NCBI GenBank assembly: GCA_002811675.1 | Contig: PDIM01010464.1 | Span: 1 to 64,000, forward strand | DNA from: Ichthyosporea sp. XGB-2017a | Taxonomy: Eukaryota > Opisthokonta > Ichthyosporea | Direction: 5' to 3' | Length of the DNA stretch: 64,000 nt | In this document: positions 20,501 to 31,253 of the stretch, piece after piece | Layout: each line of letters begins with the position of its first letter | Position numbering within the stretch: position 1 is the stretch's first letter | Made by a program: the position numbers and the translations under genes | The notes under the pieces: generated by a model | Databases searched by the model: none | What the model was told of the DNA's origin: nothing | Seen by the model: the letters and a program-made list of their open reading frames with translations, nothing else

Positions 20501-21959
20501 CCGCAGAAGTATGTGCCGCAATAAATACACTGTCATGCCTTTCCAAATGCATGACAGCTTGCTTTTGAAAGGTATCCAATTCAAATGGGTACTGGAACGC
20601 CATATCAGGAACTGATTCTTGAAACTCTTCAGCACTAATCCGTACCCCTACGTCAATGACCTTAGCCCATTTAAGCTGATTATCTGCACCCCCCAGTTTC
20701 CTATACTCTCGCATTTGTTCCAAAGCATCTGAGTTTAGCGACAACACAGCAGTCAATGCTTTTGTATTATTATCCGCTTCTGATGAATTTGTTCCATCTT
20801 CTTGCAAATCACTGCCAAGTCCCTTAGATTCAAAGATGGAAGCATGTTCCGAATGCAATCTTTTTTGCAAAGCCTGATCCATTTTTTGCGCGGAAATATC
20901 ATAAAGATATTCTTCAACACCATCTTCCATGATGCTGTCAAGAGTAACAATGTCATTACGCTTGGTCACACTGCTTTCAATAATCCCTTCATCCAAATTA
21001 CTCCCTATGCCAGTATCTTCTACGGTCGAGAATTTAACTAAATCAACAGTACATTCATCAGATTCCGTTTCGGTCACAGCAAGACCCACCTCCATACCTG
21101 GGGGGAAACGAAGACGATCGGATCTCGGGATTGGACTTATATCAATGTCAACAGGCTCACTATTTGCTGAGTCTTCAGGGTTGTACACAACAATTGGTGA
21201 GGTAATATTTTTCGAAGCCCCCAAATACTTCTCATCCTTCTTTTCTTTAAGTATTTTTTGGCGAGCAGATATACTGTCATTCATACCACCAGGCATAAAT
21301 GGAAGGTTAGATGACTGTCCCCTTACAAAATCAGATTTTGCACCAGGATCACGATTAAGAGATAGCTGGGAACTTTGGGCCTCATTTGGCTCTTCTTCCC
21401 CACCCACTTCAGATTCATTTAAGCCCGAGAACGGATCTTGCTCTCCGAAATTTCCCCCAAAGTTAAATATCGCTCCCGTTATTTCCCCTGTAACAGGATT
21501 TTTTTCTGCCTTTGATCCCAGGAACAATGGCTCGGTTTCATTCTCAATCAAACTCTCAAGCTCGCTCCAAAAAATCGAATCCGGAGTACTGACTTCACGC
21601 GACAGAGAATCTTGATGAATGCCTAAGTTCCGGAAGCCTGCATCCCTTCCTATAAAATTATCTTCTAGGAAAGAATCAAAGGGCCCTCTTTCCCCTTCCA
21701 ATGATAACCCTTTATCATCCAGAAGGGGAGGAGCTCCTAGTGGATGCGTGCCAAACTCCAAAAATTCCGAAAAAGCACTTTTTTCTTTCCCATTCAAATC
21801 ATCCAAACGGATATCTAGCTTTCCACTTGTGCCTAGCTGAACAATTTTGAGTTCAGGATTCAGTGCGGATGAAGGGCCCTTATTTTCCTTTTGGCCTTCC
21901 GGGGCATGTTCAGCAAGGGCCTGATCCAGGACCTGGGCATAACAAGCTGGAGTTGTCAT
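17538..21959 (-). CDS. SKIV2L: Ski2-type DExH RNA helicase of the Ski complex
   Basis: Ski2 unwinds mRNA and feeds it 3'-5' into the cytoplasmic exosome as part of Ski2-Ski3-Ski8. One uninterrupted frame codes 1473 residues (human 1246). The helicase core starts near residue 455 with FELDTFQKQAV. It has Walker A AHTSAGKTVVAEY near 480, the DEVH box near 572, SATVPN, FTFSRKRCEENADGL, ATETFAMGVNMPAKTVVF and QMAGRAGRRG. Next comes the Ski2 arch region, with its short two-Cys segment CDFCVNDLEDYC. The C-terminal DSHCT domain ends with RLEETCRDLRNAARVIGD. The N-terminal third is acidic and carries the conserved Ski2 features SELESLIENE and FNFGG. Features such as FNFGG and the arch place it with Ski2 rather than Mtr4. 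The absence of introns in a frame this long is striking. Confidence 0.93.
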   Translation of the reverse strand: MTTPACYAQVLDQALAEHAPEGQKENKGPSSALNPELKIVQLGTSGKLDIRLDDLNGKEKSAFSEFLEFGTHPLGAPPLLDDKGLSLEGERGPFDSFLEDNFIGRDAGFRNLGIHQDSLSREVSTPDSIFWSELESLIENETEPLFLGSKAEKNPVTGEITGAIFNFGGNFGEQDPFSGLNESEVGGEEEPNEAQSSQLSLNRDPGAKSDFVRGQSSNLPFMPGGMNDSISARQKILKEKKDEKYLGASKNITSPIVVYNPEDSANSEPVDIDISPIPRSDRLRFPPGMEVGLAVTETESDECTVDLVKFSTVEDTGIGSNLDEGIIESSVTKRNDIVTLDSIMEDGVEEYLYDISAQKMDQALQKRLHSEHASIFESKGLGSDLQEDGTNSSEADNNTKALTAVLSLNSDALEQMREYRKLGGADNQLKWAKVIDVGVRISAEEFQESVPDMAFQYPFELDTFQKQAVMHLERHDSVFIAAHTSAGKTVVAEYAIALCMKHMTRAIYTSPIKALSNQKFRDFSETFDGDVGLLTGDIQLKPESSCLIMTTEILRSMLYRGADIIRDVEWVIFDEVHYVNDSERGVVWEEVIIMLPEHINIILLSATVPNTTEFAEWIGRTKEKEIYVISTLKRPVPLEHFLYTGNSPKTNNELFKIVSADKPKEFINAGYKKAYDVAQSKKSDSKSKQFGPKSGQGGRSVGPARGGDRNVYISLVDMLTKNTMTPVVVFTFSRKRCEENADGLCNSDLTSASEKSEIHLFIEHALSRLKGCDRKLPQVLRMRDMLKIGIGVHHSGLLPIIKEMVEMLFQKGLVKVLFATETFAMGVNMPAKTVVFDTIRKHDGQQFRELLPGEYTQMAGRAGRRGLDATGTVIILCKSGANFTEASVLHSMILGKPTLLTSQFRLTYLMILNLLRVEELRVEDMMKRSFAEFNTQNGLSAHAEELKVKKKLLKELEKEIEGKDGDNAFGTCDFCVNDLEDYCKAVSDINKCTRNMMVSIARSNAGQAKALVPGRVVVVDRVYDIEDTSSYFQNIAGVLLKTVSVSGVTSLTVLLPIPKGTRIKFGKGKRENVEKTHNPLDIFVSFSDNVEELGCVVEEIPIDSLVAIAETRLKCSENDVASVVLWDKEVKKKDVNEGLDVSMKRFGEMSLISKKKDFENEKNGTSANSAHGEKTKKVLIQQLIRLVEDTVSSGKKDGSPLLKLECVDPVKDMKLTELEFVETSRRVEGLKELLPGFSSSNCPELANHFVAMQKRIAIGQEIAELKYSLSDQSLHLLPDYHNRVAVLQNLNYIGQDLTTQLKGRVACEVSTCDELIVTELIFENVFTNMKPAEVVALLSSLVFQAKSECEPELTTALTQGRDRFVSIAEGLASEQVREGLDTPADVYIKNTLNFGLVEVVYEWANGMPFDEIARLTDVLEGTIVRCITRLEETCRDLRNAARVIGDPVLYRKMEEASSLIKRDIVFAASLYTM

Positions 21960-23688
<1,729 letters not shown>

Positions 23689-23907
23689 AGCTAATTACTC
23701 ACTTCACTCCAGGGGACAGGCAAATAGTTTGGATTTTATTAGTTTTAACTTTATAATGTCCTTCCTTGTGACTTATGTACATGGTTCTTTTTTTACAAAC
23801 TTGCATAGTCTTTTCTTATTGTCTTTTCCCATAAACTATGACAAATAAAACGACCTAGGCTTCAACATTGATAAGACCGCTCACTATCACCACCTGTACA
23901 TAACGTA

Positions 23908-26547
23908 TTACATATTCCCAGACATTGTATCCAGTTGCTTCCAGAGACTTTGAAAGCTTGGGCGTTTCTCCGGTTCTACATCCCAGCATTGACGTATTAA
24001 AGAGTACACTTCAGGCGGGCAGTTCGGAGGAGGAGGCATTCTATATCCTTCTTTAGTGACCTTATGCTGGACCTCTTTGTTAGTCAATCCTGCATATGGT
24101 TCCGCTCCCAAAGAAAAGATTTCATATAACAGGACACCAAAGCTCCACACATCACTCTTTATGCTGTGGTGGTGAGGAGGACATAACACTTCCGGACTAG
24201 TCCATTTAATTGGCAGTTTTTTGGACTGTACGCTGTAGATTGCGTATGAAGATTCCAGCTCCCGCGACATTCCAAAATCGCAAAGCTTGGCTATTGTCTT
24301 GCTTTTATCGAGCAAGCAATTGCGAGCTGCAATGTCCCTGTGAAGGTGTTTGAGCCCTTCAATGTACTGCATTCCCGCGGCCAGCTGCTTGGAAATACTC
24401 ATAAGATGGGCCATGCTAGGCTTTTTCCCAGTATTTCGCAAAGTAGATGCAAGCTCTTCTAGGTGTTTCTTCAGTTGTCCTCCTTCACAAAGTTCCATGA
24501 CAATCATCTTGGGACTCTTCGATACCCTCACACCAATCATGCGAACAATATTGGGATGCTGATAGGAGCACATCAATGTTGCTTCAGGATCATCATTTAG
24601 GTACTCCGAAGAAACACGTTTGGCGGCAACAACTTCCCCAGTTTTCAGCATAACAGCCCTGAACACCTCGCCGAAGTTGCCTTTTCCTATCCTGTCTTTG
24701 ATGAGAAGGTCGTGATGGTGAATGACCTTCACCCGCTTTTCTTGAAGGTCAGCTACTTCTCGTGTATCCAGATTCCATTTGTCAATGGGTCTCACTAATT
24801 TTACTTGAGCAGTACCTTCAGTGTGGTAATACATCACGCAATCTTTTATGCCTCTAAATTTTTTTTCTTCCACTAACCACCATTCCGTTGGCGCTTTGTG
24901 AGTACTTTCATTGTTCTTAAAAATAAAGTGCATAAATGCGCCTTGTCCTTCTGTTGGAAATCTCAATGAAAGTACATAAGCCCCTTTCCGCTGCCCTTTT
25001 CGCACTAAGAAATCACCCTGCTCTACAAGATATTCTTCAGCTTGGTTTCGAGTGATCTTTCCAAAGAAGTATGGCTCAGAATCTAAGCTGTCGTCTTTGT
25101 AATAATCACCATACTCCCGCATTACCTCACCCTTAAGGAAGGAAGGGATTTCATGTGCACATGATTTCCATTTGGCGTACATTAGATCATATTGAACCTG
25201 AAACGTATATTCCTTCGTTTCCCAATTTGCCAAATCCACTCGGTCGCGAAATGCTTCCATGTAAGGTTCCTGTCCGTAGGAAGCGCCTGCTGATGAGCCT
25301 GCGCTTATGCTCCAACTATCTTCTTCGACCGGAGTTCCACTACCATGCTGATAAGTCTCTCCAGAATTTCTTCTTCCATGTAAAGTAGCCGACGAATGAT
25401 AAGCTCTTATGGAGCCATAGGCACTGTACGACCAATTGCTACCTTGGCTTGGGCGACGCTCTTTCTCGGATGCCCACATGACTACCTTTTCTTCCAATGA
25501 TTCCCGTGTTCCCCGAATATTATCTATTTTTTTCTTCAAGTTTTGCATCTGAGCCTGAAACGATATCTTGTTCAAGTCATTAAGAATCAAAACCCCTTCA
25601 TGAACTTCACTATTCTGAGATAGCTCAAAAGTCTCGATGACGGGATAGGGCGCCTTTTCGAACACATGCGTCTTCTTGCGATTCTTTAGTGACCTTTGGC
25701 GTGCAATCTGTGCGTATTCCATATATTCTTGTTCATACGTAATTTCTTTAACATTATCCAGCACGTTTGAATCAATTGCGTAGCCCATGGGCCCATTTTC
25801 AATGATATTTCCCAAAGACAATAGGCTTTCTCTCATGTTGGCTGCCCCTGATTCCTGAAACTCTTGCATGTTGTCCAACAAGCATCCAAGCAGTTTGTCG
25901 TAATATGCTTCTTCGTATGCATTGGCTTTCGCTATACCCAACACATATGCATTATGTGCAACATGAAGAACACGAGCAGCTTCCATGTAAGCAGCCATAG
26001 CATCATTACGAGAACTCCCTGGAGTTCCATATATCGAAAACAAATCCCTAGAAGCCGTATTACATTTCTCTGCTGCGCTAAAATACTGATGCTTCAATGT
26101 TTCCACTTCATCTGAAAATTTCCGCAGTTCCGCTTCAAAATAGCTTTTGTCTGAAGAATACTTTAAGCGAAGATTTTTTCGGGCTGAAACTTCTTCTTTT
26201 AAGGCTGACCGCAACGATTCCGAAAGCACATTGGTTCTTGCCTCTGATTCAAATAGTTTCGCCTGAGTTCCATCTAGCAGCTTGTTCCATGCTGCTTGTG
26301 TAGGACTTCTTCCATTACCACGCTTTGCTTTCGAAACAAGTTCTCTAATCTTACCCACAAATTCTGATTCGCATTTTTGATACTCTTTCACAAAGTCATG
26401 CATACTTCCCAAAAAAGCAATTTCATCTTCAACTATCCCACTAAACACTTGGTTTCCTCCAGGAAGCAAAAAATCTTCTCGAAAGCGAGGAGAAACTTGC
26501 CCGTTACCTATAACAGGAGATTCGCGTGGATTAATTTGCAAAGTCAT
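23908..26547 (-). CDS. FER: Fes/Fer-family non-receptor tyrosine kinase
   Basis: Cytoplasmic tyrosine kinase that couples membrane curvature and adhesion to actin. From the ATG at 26547 the protein is 879 residues, single exon (human FER and FES 822). The order is F-BAR/FX coiled coil at about 1-300 (FREDFLLPGG, WNKLLDGT, QARNVLSESL-type heptads), a linker and SH2 at about 510-600. SH2 shows YFFGKITRNQAEEYL and GDFLVRKGQRKGAYVLSLRF, including the FLVRxS-like Arg. The kinase is at about 625-875: GKGNFGEVF, HRDIAARNCLLD, CDFGMSRE, PIKWTSPEVL, SDVWSFGVLLYEIFSLG. The strand-3 motif reads VVAAKR (Lys kept), and the stretch from that Lys to HPNIVRMIG is about five residues shorter than in human FER. 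An open codon upstream (26577, GTG) is not needed. It is strong evidence for a holozoan genome. Confidence 0.93.
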   Translation of the reverse strand: MTLQINPRESPVIGNGQVSPRFREDFLLPGGNQVFSGIVEDEIAFLGSMHDFVKEYQKCESEFVGKIRELVSKAKRGNGRSPTQAAWNKLLDGTQAKLFESEARTNVLSESLRSALKEEVSARKNLRLKYSSDKSYFEAELRKFSDEVETLKHQYFSAAEKCNTASRDLFSIYGTPGSSRNDAMAAYMEAARVLHVAHNAYVLGIAKANAYEEAYYDKLLGCLLDNMQEFQESGAANMRESLLSLGNIIENGPMGYAIDSNVLDNVKEITYEQEYMEYAQIARQRSLKNRKKTHVFEKAPYPVIETFELSQNSEVHEGVLILNDLNKISFQAQMQNLKKKIDNIRGTRESLEEKVVMWASEKERRPSQGSNWSYSAYGSIRAYHSSATLHGRRNSGETYQHGSGTPVEEDSWSISAGSSAGASYGQEPYMEAFRDRVDLANWETKEYTFQVQYDLMYAKWKSCAHEIPSFLKGEVMREYGDYYKDDSLDSEPYFFGKITRNQAEEYLVEQGDFLVRKGQRKGAYVLSLRFPTEGQGAFMHFIFKNNESTHKAPTEWWLVEEKKFRGIKDCVMYYHTEGTAQVKLVRPIDKWNLDTREVADLQEKRVKVIHHHDLLIKDRIGKGNFGEVFRAVMLKTGEVVAAKRVSSEYLNDDPEATLMCSYQHPNIVRMIGVRVSKSPKMIVMELCEGGQLKKHLEELASTLRNTGKKPSMAHLMSISKQLAAGMQYIEGLKHLHRDIAARNCLLDKSKTIAKLCDFGMSRELESSYAIYSVQSKKLPIKWTSPEVLCPPHHHSIKSDVWSFGVLLYEIFSLGAEPYAGLTNKEVQHKVTKEGYRMPPPPNCPPEVYSLIRQCWDVEPEKRPSFQSLWKQLDTMSGNM

Positions 26548-27692
26548 TATGTCTACCCCACACAGCTTCAACGTCACAGATCCCTCAACGAAAATAACAA
26601 CAAAAGATTTGTACTAACAAATTGCATTGACACTGACAGAGAAAAAAGATTAAGGTTTAGCAATTCTTTCTAAAACCTTTACGAAAAGCGCTGTGTTTCG
26701 AGAGCAAGTCTATCCTCCGTGCGCACAGGAGAGGCAGTCAGCAAATAAATAAAGAGTTGCACCACACACGGTATGGTATAGTTTGACTCCAACAAATACA
26801 CACTAGCTAGCTATGTAGTTAGTGATGATTGCAGTTTACAACGGTCTATCCACAGAGCGTGAATAGAGCTACAGCAGTGCAATGTAAATCCCCTTGGCTG
26901 GCTGTACGTTTCCGACAATCTGAGGACTCTAGATCTGAGGACCGAGATCTATAGTTGAAGAGGTTAGGTAAATAGCCCTTTAAAGCGAGGAACAGAATAA
27001 TATTATCCCAGTACCACCGCGCGGCTTATTATGCTTCCTCTCTTCTCATGTAATTACCCCTGCCTGCTACTGCATGGGGAGAGGGGACAGGGGAACTGAC
27101 TGTGGACTCGATCCCCCTGCTGTGCCTCTACCCCTTATAGCCCTCGACGGTCCAGCTCGACCAGCTTGATGTCGATATCTCCAGTGGCTTTATTTACGTA
27201 CACACAAATTAGTATCCTTTTATTCCAAACCATTACCAATATTCAGGCACCACAGAGTGACCAGAGAAAATGTTTGAAAAACGAACACCTCTCCAGTCTC
27301 GAGCTTAGAAGGGCCAAGGTAGTCTCCTTCGAGCCTTCAACCTCCACCACATGTACACAGCACACTCAAGAATGTCGCTGAGAGTACACGCACAGGCAAG
27401 CTGGTTGCCCTCAAGCACCTTGCCGACTCTAGAGTCTTTGGATGGTCTATTTTCTTTGTAATGTTCCCCATTATATTATAAAACGCCATCCACCTCAGCT
27501 TACGTTTTCACAAGTGACCAGGAGATAGAATCAGGGTGGTATGCATCAAGATTTCCCCCCAGTGGCTCACAAACGCCAGTCTTCAACGATACACACTACA
27601 CTACATAAAGTGGCAACTCTATATTCAATGAGCGCTCCCTACTATCTTCTACATGTAGGCAACAGCCCAGTGACCTTCACAAATACAAATAT
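26548..27692. other. Fes/Fer upstream region, gene content uncertain
   Basis: About 1.1 kb. It must contain the Fes/Fer promoter. A plus-strand pair of short frames, about 27172-27318 and 27373-27481, could be exons of a small membrane protein (hydrophobic end FGWSIFFVMFPIIL). The donor is weak and no family is recognised, so I do not annotate a gene. Confidence 0.25.
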
Positions 27693-28268
27693 TCACTTAT
27701 CTTTCACGGCCAGTTCAGCTTCCAAATTGTCCAAGACTTTGTGGATGCCCTTGCTACAATGGAAAAATAAATTCTTAGAATCGCGGTCCATACATTTAAA
27801 TATATGATAGCTATTTACTTACATCTGGAGAAGCATATTTTCTAATGGCTTCATTTTATGATCTAACTGCTCACAGTATGATATTAGGGAAATAATTGAA
27901 CAAATGCTTTCGTCCACTTGGGTTCCAAGAACCTTCACACCTTCTCCGTAGCTCAACAGATTGGTCAGAGTAAGGTCCCCGATTTTTCCCATAATATCCT
28001 CTAGTTGGCTTAACATCAAGTCGGTATTTGCCCCAAGGACTTGAGTTCCTTGCTCGACATTGGCAAGGATATCCAAAAGACTGCTGCTTTCAGTGCCAGC
28101 GCTTAACCTCCTATCATCTCCCAATTCTTCGTTGGACGAAAAAAGAATGCCTGTACCACTTCCACTGCGGTATTGCCTTCCGCCTTGGCCGCCACTAATA
28201 GTTACTGAAGACAATGAATCTTCCATTTCATCTATATCGTAATCCTGCTGAAGTCTTACTCTCCGCAC
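27693..28268 (-). CDS. BORCS6: BORCS6 (lyspersin)-like BORC subunit, 5' end incomplete
   Basis: BORC sits on lysosomes and recruits Arl8 for kinesin-driven movement. Exons 27823-28268 and 27693-27753 join in phase (69-nt intron) and give 168 residues plus stop. The C-terminal half matches the BORCS6 domain pattern: SLLDILANVEQG, VLSQL-like heptads, GDSV-like TQVDESICSIISLISYCEQLDHKMKPLENML, then IKGIHKVLDNLE. In human the corresponding region reads ...DQSIKSMYTLMAKCEELNKSMQPVY... The frame begins directly after an acceptor (GCATAG at 28271-28269), so a 5' exon is missing from this model. A candidate is 28401-28460 (MVTASCRLDVG..., phase 0), with a weak GTGTTT donor. The family name is a moderate-confidence pattern match; the gene itself is likely. 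Confidence 0.6.
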
Positions 28269-28751
28269 CTATGCAAGCGTGTCGTGGAACCGAGTCATTA
28301 ACAAGGGACACAAGTTAACAGATCTCTAAATTTATCACAATAGAATTGAAGTCTTGTGGAAAAGTAAGGGTCGAGACAAATCAGCTTTAAATACAAACAC
28401 CTTGATAGATAACACAAACAAACTGAAACCAACGTCCAACCTGCAGCTAGCCGTGACCATTAGTTATTAGGGTTACACATGGAATTATATCCTTTGTACA
28501 ACGGGCGCAACTTTGCTTTATTTTGACAGGTTGCACAGTTACGTCCAGAGGTCATGGCAATGGTCAAGCTACACCACACCCCTGTCTCGAATAACCCTCC
28601 ATGGTTCACTCACAAGAGCTTCTTCATTCAATGATTCTTTTAGATTTATTTAGCCTTTTCCCCACGTCTGTATTATAATCCTTACGTTAAGAATTAACCC
28701 ACTACCCTCTGCCAATCCCAACCCCCCACATATTCAAATGAAGCTTCATTT

Positions 28752-29716
28752 TTAACTGCTTTCCTGTAAAACTTTAATCAAATCAGCAAGAGGGGCCAAT
28801 TCCTTGCTATCAACAAGGGCAAACTCTTGGCAGAAGAAGATGAAATGTGAAAAAAGGGTGTTCAGATGTGCAGCTTCTTCCAAGTCAACTACAAGAATTA
28901 AACAAGAAGACACAAAATAAGAAACCGAAATTACCTGGTGATTGTCCACAAACAAAGAACATTTACCTATATGCTGAAAGTGTGCATAGTATATATGTGC
29001 AAAAACATGAAATAAAAGCTTGAATATTTTCTTGACCCTGGTTAGAAAATCAGGAGGAAATGGCGTTCCAAATCGAGAAGGAAAGATTGATTCTTGATTT
29101 ACTTGTTTTTGAATATGCGTCATTACAAAGTCAATATACTGCGAAGCCGAAAGACTTTTCACCTTTTTCCCTTTATCGTCAATCCATGAATACTCCATTC
29201 TAAAACCGAAATAAAAAACAATTAGCACGAGCAATTAGCAAGAGCAAAAGACTAAAAAAGTCGGAAACTCCAAGCACAGAAGTAAATCTCCTTACTTTGG
29301 TCCAACTGTCATTGCGGGACAGCTTTGGGGTGTACACAGTTCGGAAACGGTTCCATAGAACAAGTTGCAGTGGTTAAAGAAAGAAATTGCTACACAAGAG
29401 CACATATGTCAGTCACTTCGATTATTCATTCAAAGGTTTCCCATCTAAAGACAGTATCATCACTTACTGTTTGTGGCAAGCCATTCGTTCAGCTTTTCCC
29501 CTTCGGGAAGAACGACAACAGACCGCAGATCCCCAGTAACAATGGTCTCGTTTACATAGTTCGGTTCTAAATACAATTTTTTGCCATCGACGGCAGGTTT
29601 CTTGTTTCGGCGACTGCACAAAATATAAAAATTAGAAATGCGAACAAGATCCATTAATTTTTTCACCTTGCTCCTTCACGTAATAGATCCACTTACCCAG
29701 AAAAAAGAAAAGACAT
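28752..29716 (-). CDS. MOB1: MOB1-like kinase activator, 5 exons
   Basis: MOB1 activates LATS/NDR kinases in Hippo and mitotic-exit signalling. Exons 29697-29716, 29468-29613, 29296-29389, 28967-29199 and 28752-28888 join in phase to 209 residues (human 216). It begins MSFLFSGRRNKKP, like human MSFLFSSRSSKTFKP. The zinc site is present: LCTPQSCPAM supplies two Cys and HVFAHIYYAHF two His. Other matches are VVVLPEGEKLNEWLATNT, SQYIDFVM, FPSRFGTPFP, AHLNTLFSHFIFFCQEF and ELAPLADLI. Introns are 78-96 nt except one of 83 with near-consensus donors. The first exon codes only six residues and two bases, an easy exon to miss. A 209-residue protein in five exons beside long intronless genes shows the odd intron distribution here. 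Confidence 0.93.
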
Positions 29717-30200
29717 TTTGCAACAACTCTGATCCCTATAAACCTATAGAAATAAATACCAATGTCTCTGTGGCCTTAAAATCCTTGCAGCCAACTCTAC
29801 CCTTTCAACACAGGTAATCAACAATCAAATTCACAGAAGGCAAGATACTGGTTCAAGTAAGCTAATATATTTTTCAGTACTTCTGTGATCCCCGAGTTTG
29901 GTGTCAAAGGAAGAGGCGTAACCACAGAAGCAACTAAATCCCCCTTTGACGTATACACGAATGATAAACAGCAACAACAGTGCCTGCCCTGCAGCGGCAA
30001 TTAGAGGGGAAGGAGGAGGTATTTAGGGGAAATGGACGCCATGAGACTATCCGCCACTAGAGTCCATAATATTTATATGATGCATGGCTTCTTATTGTTC
30101 TCTATTGCCTCACTCAACCTTTGCCCTGTACTTGGTAAATCTATCTTCTTCCCCCACAACCTCCCCTGCACCTTGAACCAACTCACCTTGCTCATAAACA
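29717..30200. promoter_or_regulatory. Divergent intergenic region, MOB1 / GNAT gene
   Basis: 484 bp that must hold both promoters. A 60-codon minus-strand frame (29818-30000, with CCCCLSFVYTSKGDLVASVV) has a slightly protein-like texture, but no family or start context that I can defend. Confidence 0.3.
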
Positions 30201-30860
30201 ATGGATATAGAATTTTATTTAATCTCTTCCGTGTTTCCGACAAATTTGCTTTCCCAAAAGCCAACAGCAACCTGTGAAAGGGAGAAAAAGAGTAAGAAAT
30301 CAAAAAGTATAAACCAAATCCAATTGAGCGAAAAGTGCTTTCTTTCAAGTACTTGTGAGGAAGATTTGAAAGAAGTTGTATCTATAGAAAAAAAAAACTT
30401 TGCGAAGCATGAGCAAATGGGGATCGACGCTTTCAAAGGAGACTTGAAAAAAAAGACATGTTCTTTGCTTCTGGCCAAGAGTTCCCATACCGAAGGCAAA
30501 GAAAGTGAAAGGAACTATGGGTATAAATCTACCGGGATACAAGGGGGCAATGGAAATCAAAAAAAAGGTGTTGTGGGGTATCTCCTTTTTTCAATGTCAG
30601 CTCAACCAAATGGAAACAATGTGTATAAAATAGTAACCCACAAAGACTTTCGAAGAAATGGTGTCGCCACTCGACTTATGAGACTTTGCATCTCTCTAAT
30701 GCAGCGTGCCAGGGTGTCTGATAGCTATCCTCTATGCCTCCATGTAGACGTAAACAACTTGCCGGCTAAAAGATTCTATGAAAAAGTGGGATTCGAAGAA
30801 AAAGAGGTAAAGAAGAATTACTACTGTGAAGGTAGGGATGCTGTTTTAATGGAACTCTAA
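30201..30860 (+). CDS. GNAT acetyltransferase, N-terminal acetyltransferase (RimI/NAA)-like
   Basis: Transfers acetyl from acetyl-CoA to an amino group. The 219-residue intronless frame has the GNAT core in its C-terminal half. GVVGYLLFSMS is strand 4. The acetyl-CoA loop VTHKDFRRNGVATRLM contains the RxxGxA motif. LHVDVNNLPAKRFYEKVGFEE is strand 5 and the helix. NYYCEGRDAVLMEL resembles the YYxDGEDAxxM end of RimI/NAA10-type enzymes. The N-terminal 90 residues are Lys/Ser-rich with no similarity I can name. The substrate is likely a protein N-terminus, but which class cannot be told. A poly(A)-like AATAAA lies near 31069. Confidence 0.75.
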   Translation: MDIEFYLISSVFPTNLLSQKPTATCEREKKSKKSKSINQIQLSEKCFLSSTCEEDLKEVVSIEKKNFAKHEQMGIDAFKGDLKKKTCSLLLAKSSHTEGKESERNYGYKSTGIQGGNGNQKKGVVGYLLFSMSAQPNGNNVYKIVTHKDFRRNGVATRLMRLCISLMQRARVSDSYPLCLHVDVNNLPAKRFYEKVGFEEKEVKKNYYCEGRDAVLMEL

Positions 30861-31253
30861 GGAGTGGCAAAGATTGGGAGTCGCACGTTGTATATCACTC
30901 TCCGACACTATTCATCATTCGCCCTTACTCACAACACTTTACCTCTTAGCTGCCCTCCCCGCCTCTCAACCTCGTCCTGGTTTTAGTTTTGTGCACAAGT
31001 CAGTCACATGTGCACGTCCCTTCAGTTCGCTTCCCTACACCTCGACTGGTTTAGGGTGAAATTAGTGTAAATAAAACAATCTTTAGGGGCTCTCAAGTCT
31101 CGGCTGTGGAGTTGTACTTTTCAAATTGTTGTTACTTAATCTCTGCCATTTGGGAGATTACCACTTTTGTCTTTAATTTCGGTTTTTACATTCAATTTGC
31201 GGAAATAGAAAATCAGCTCCAGCTAGAGGGCCATTGCGAAGATAACCAAGGCG
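30861..31253. other. Intergenic, GNAT 3' flank and next promoter
   Basis: 393 bp with an AATAAA-type signal near 31069 that could end the GNAT transcript. No other structure is seen. Confidence 0.3.

Noticed and set aside
29818-30000. 60-codon minus-strand frame between MOB1 and the GNAT gene
   Set aside because: No recognisable family, no in-phase upstream exon I could justify, and it lies in a divergent promoter region.
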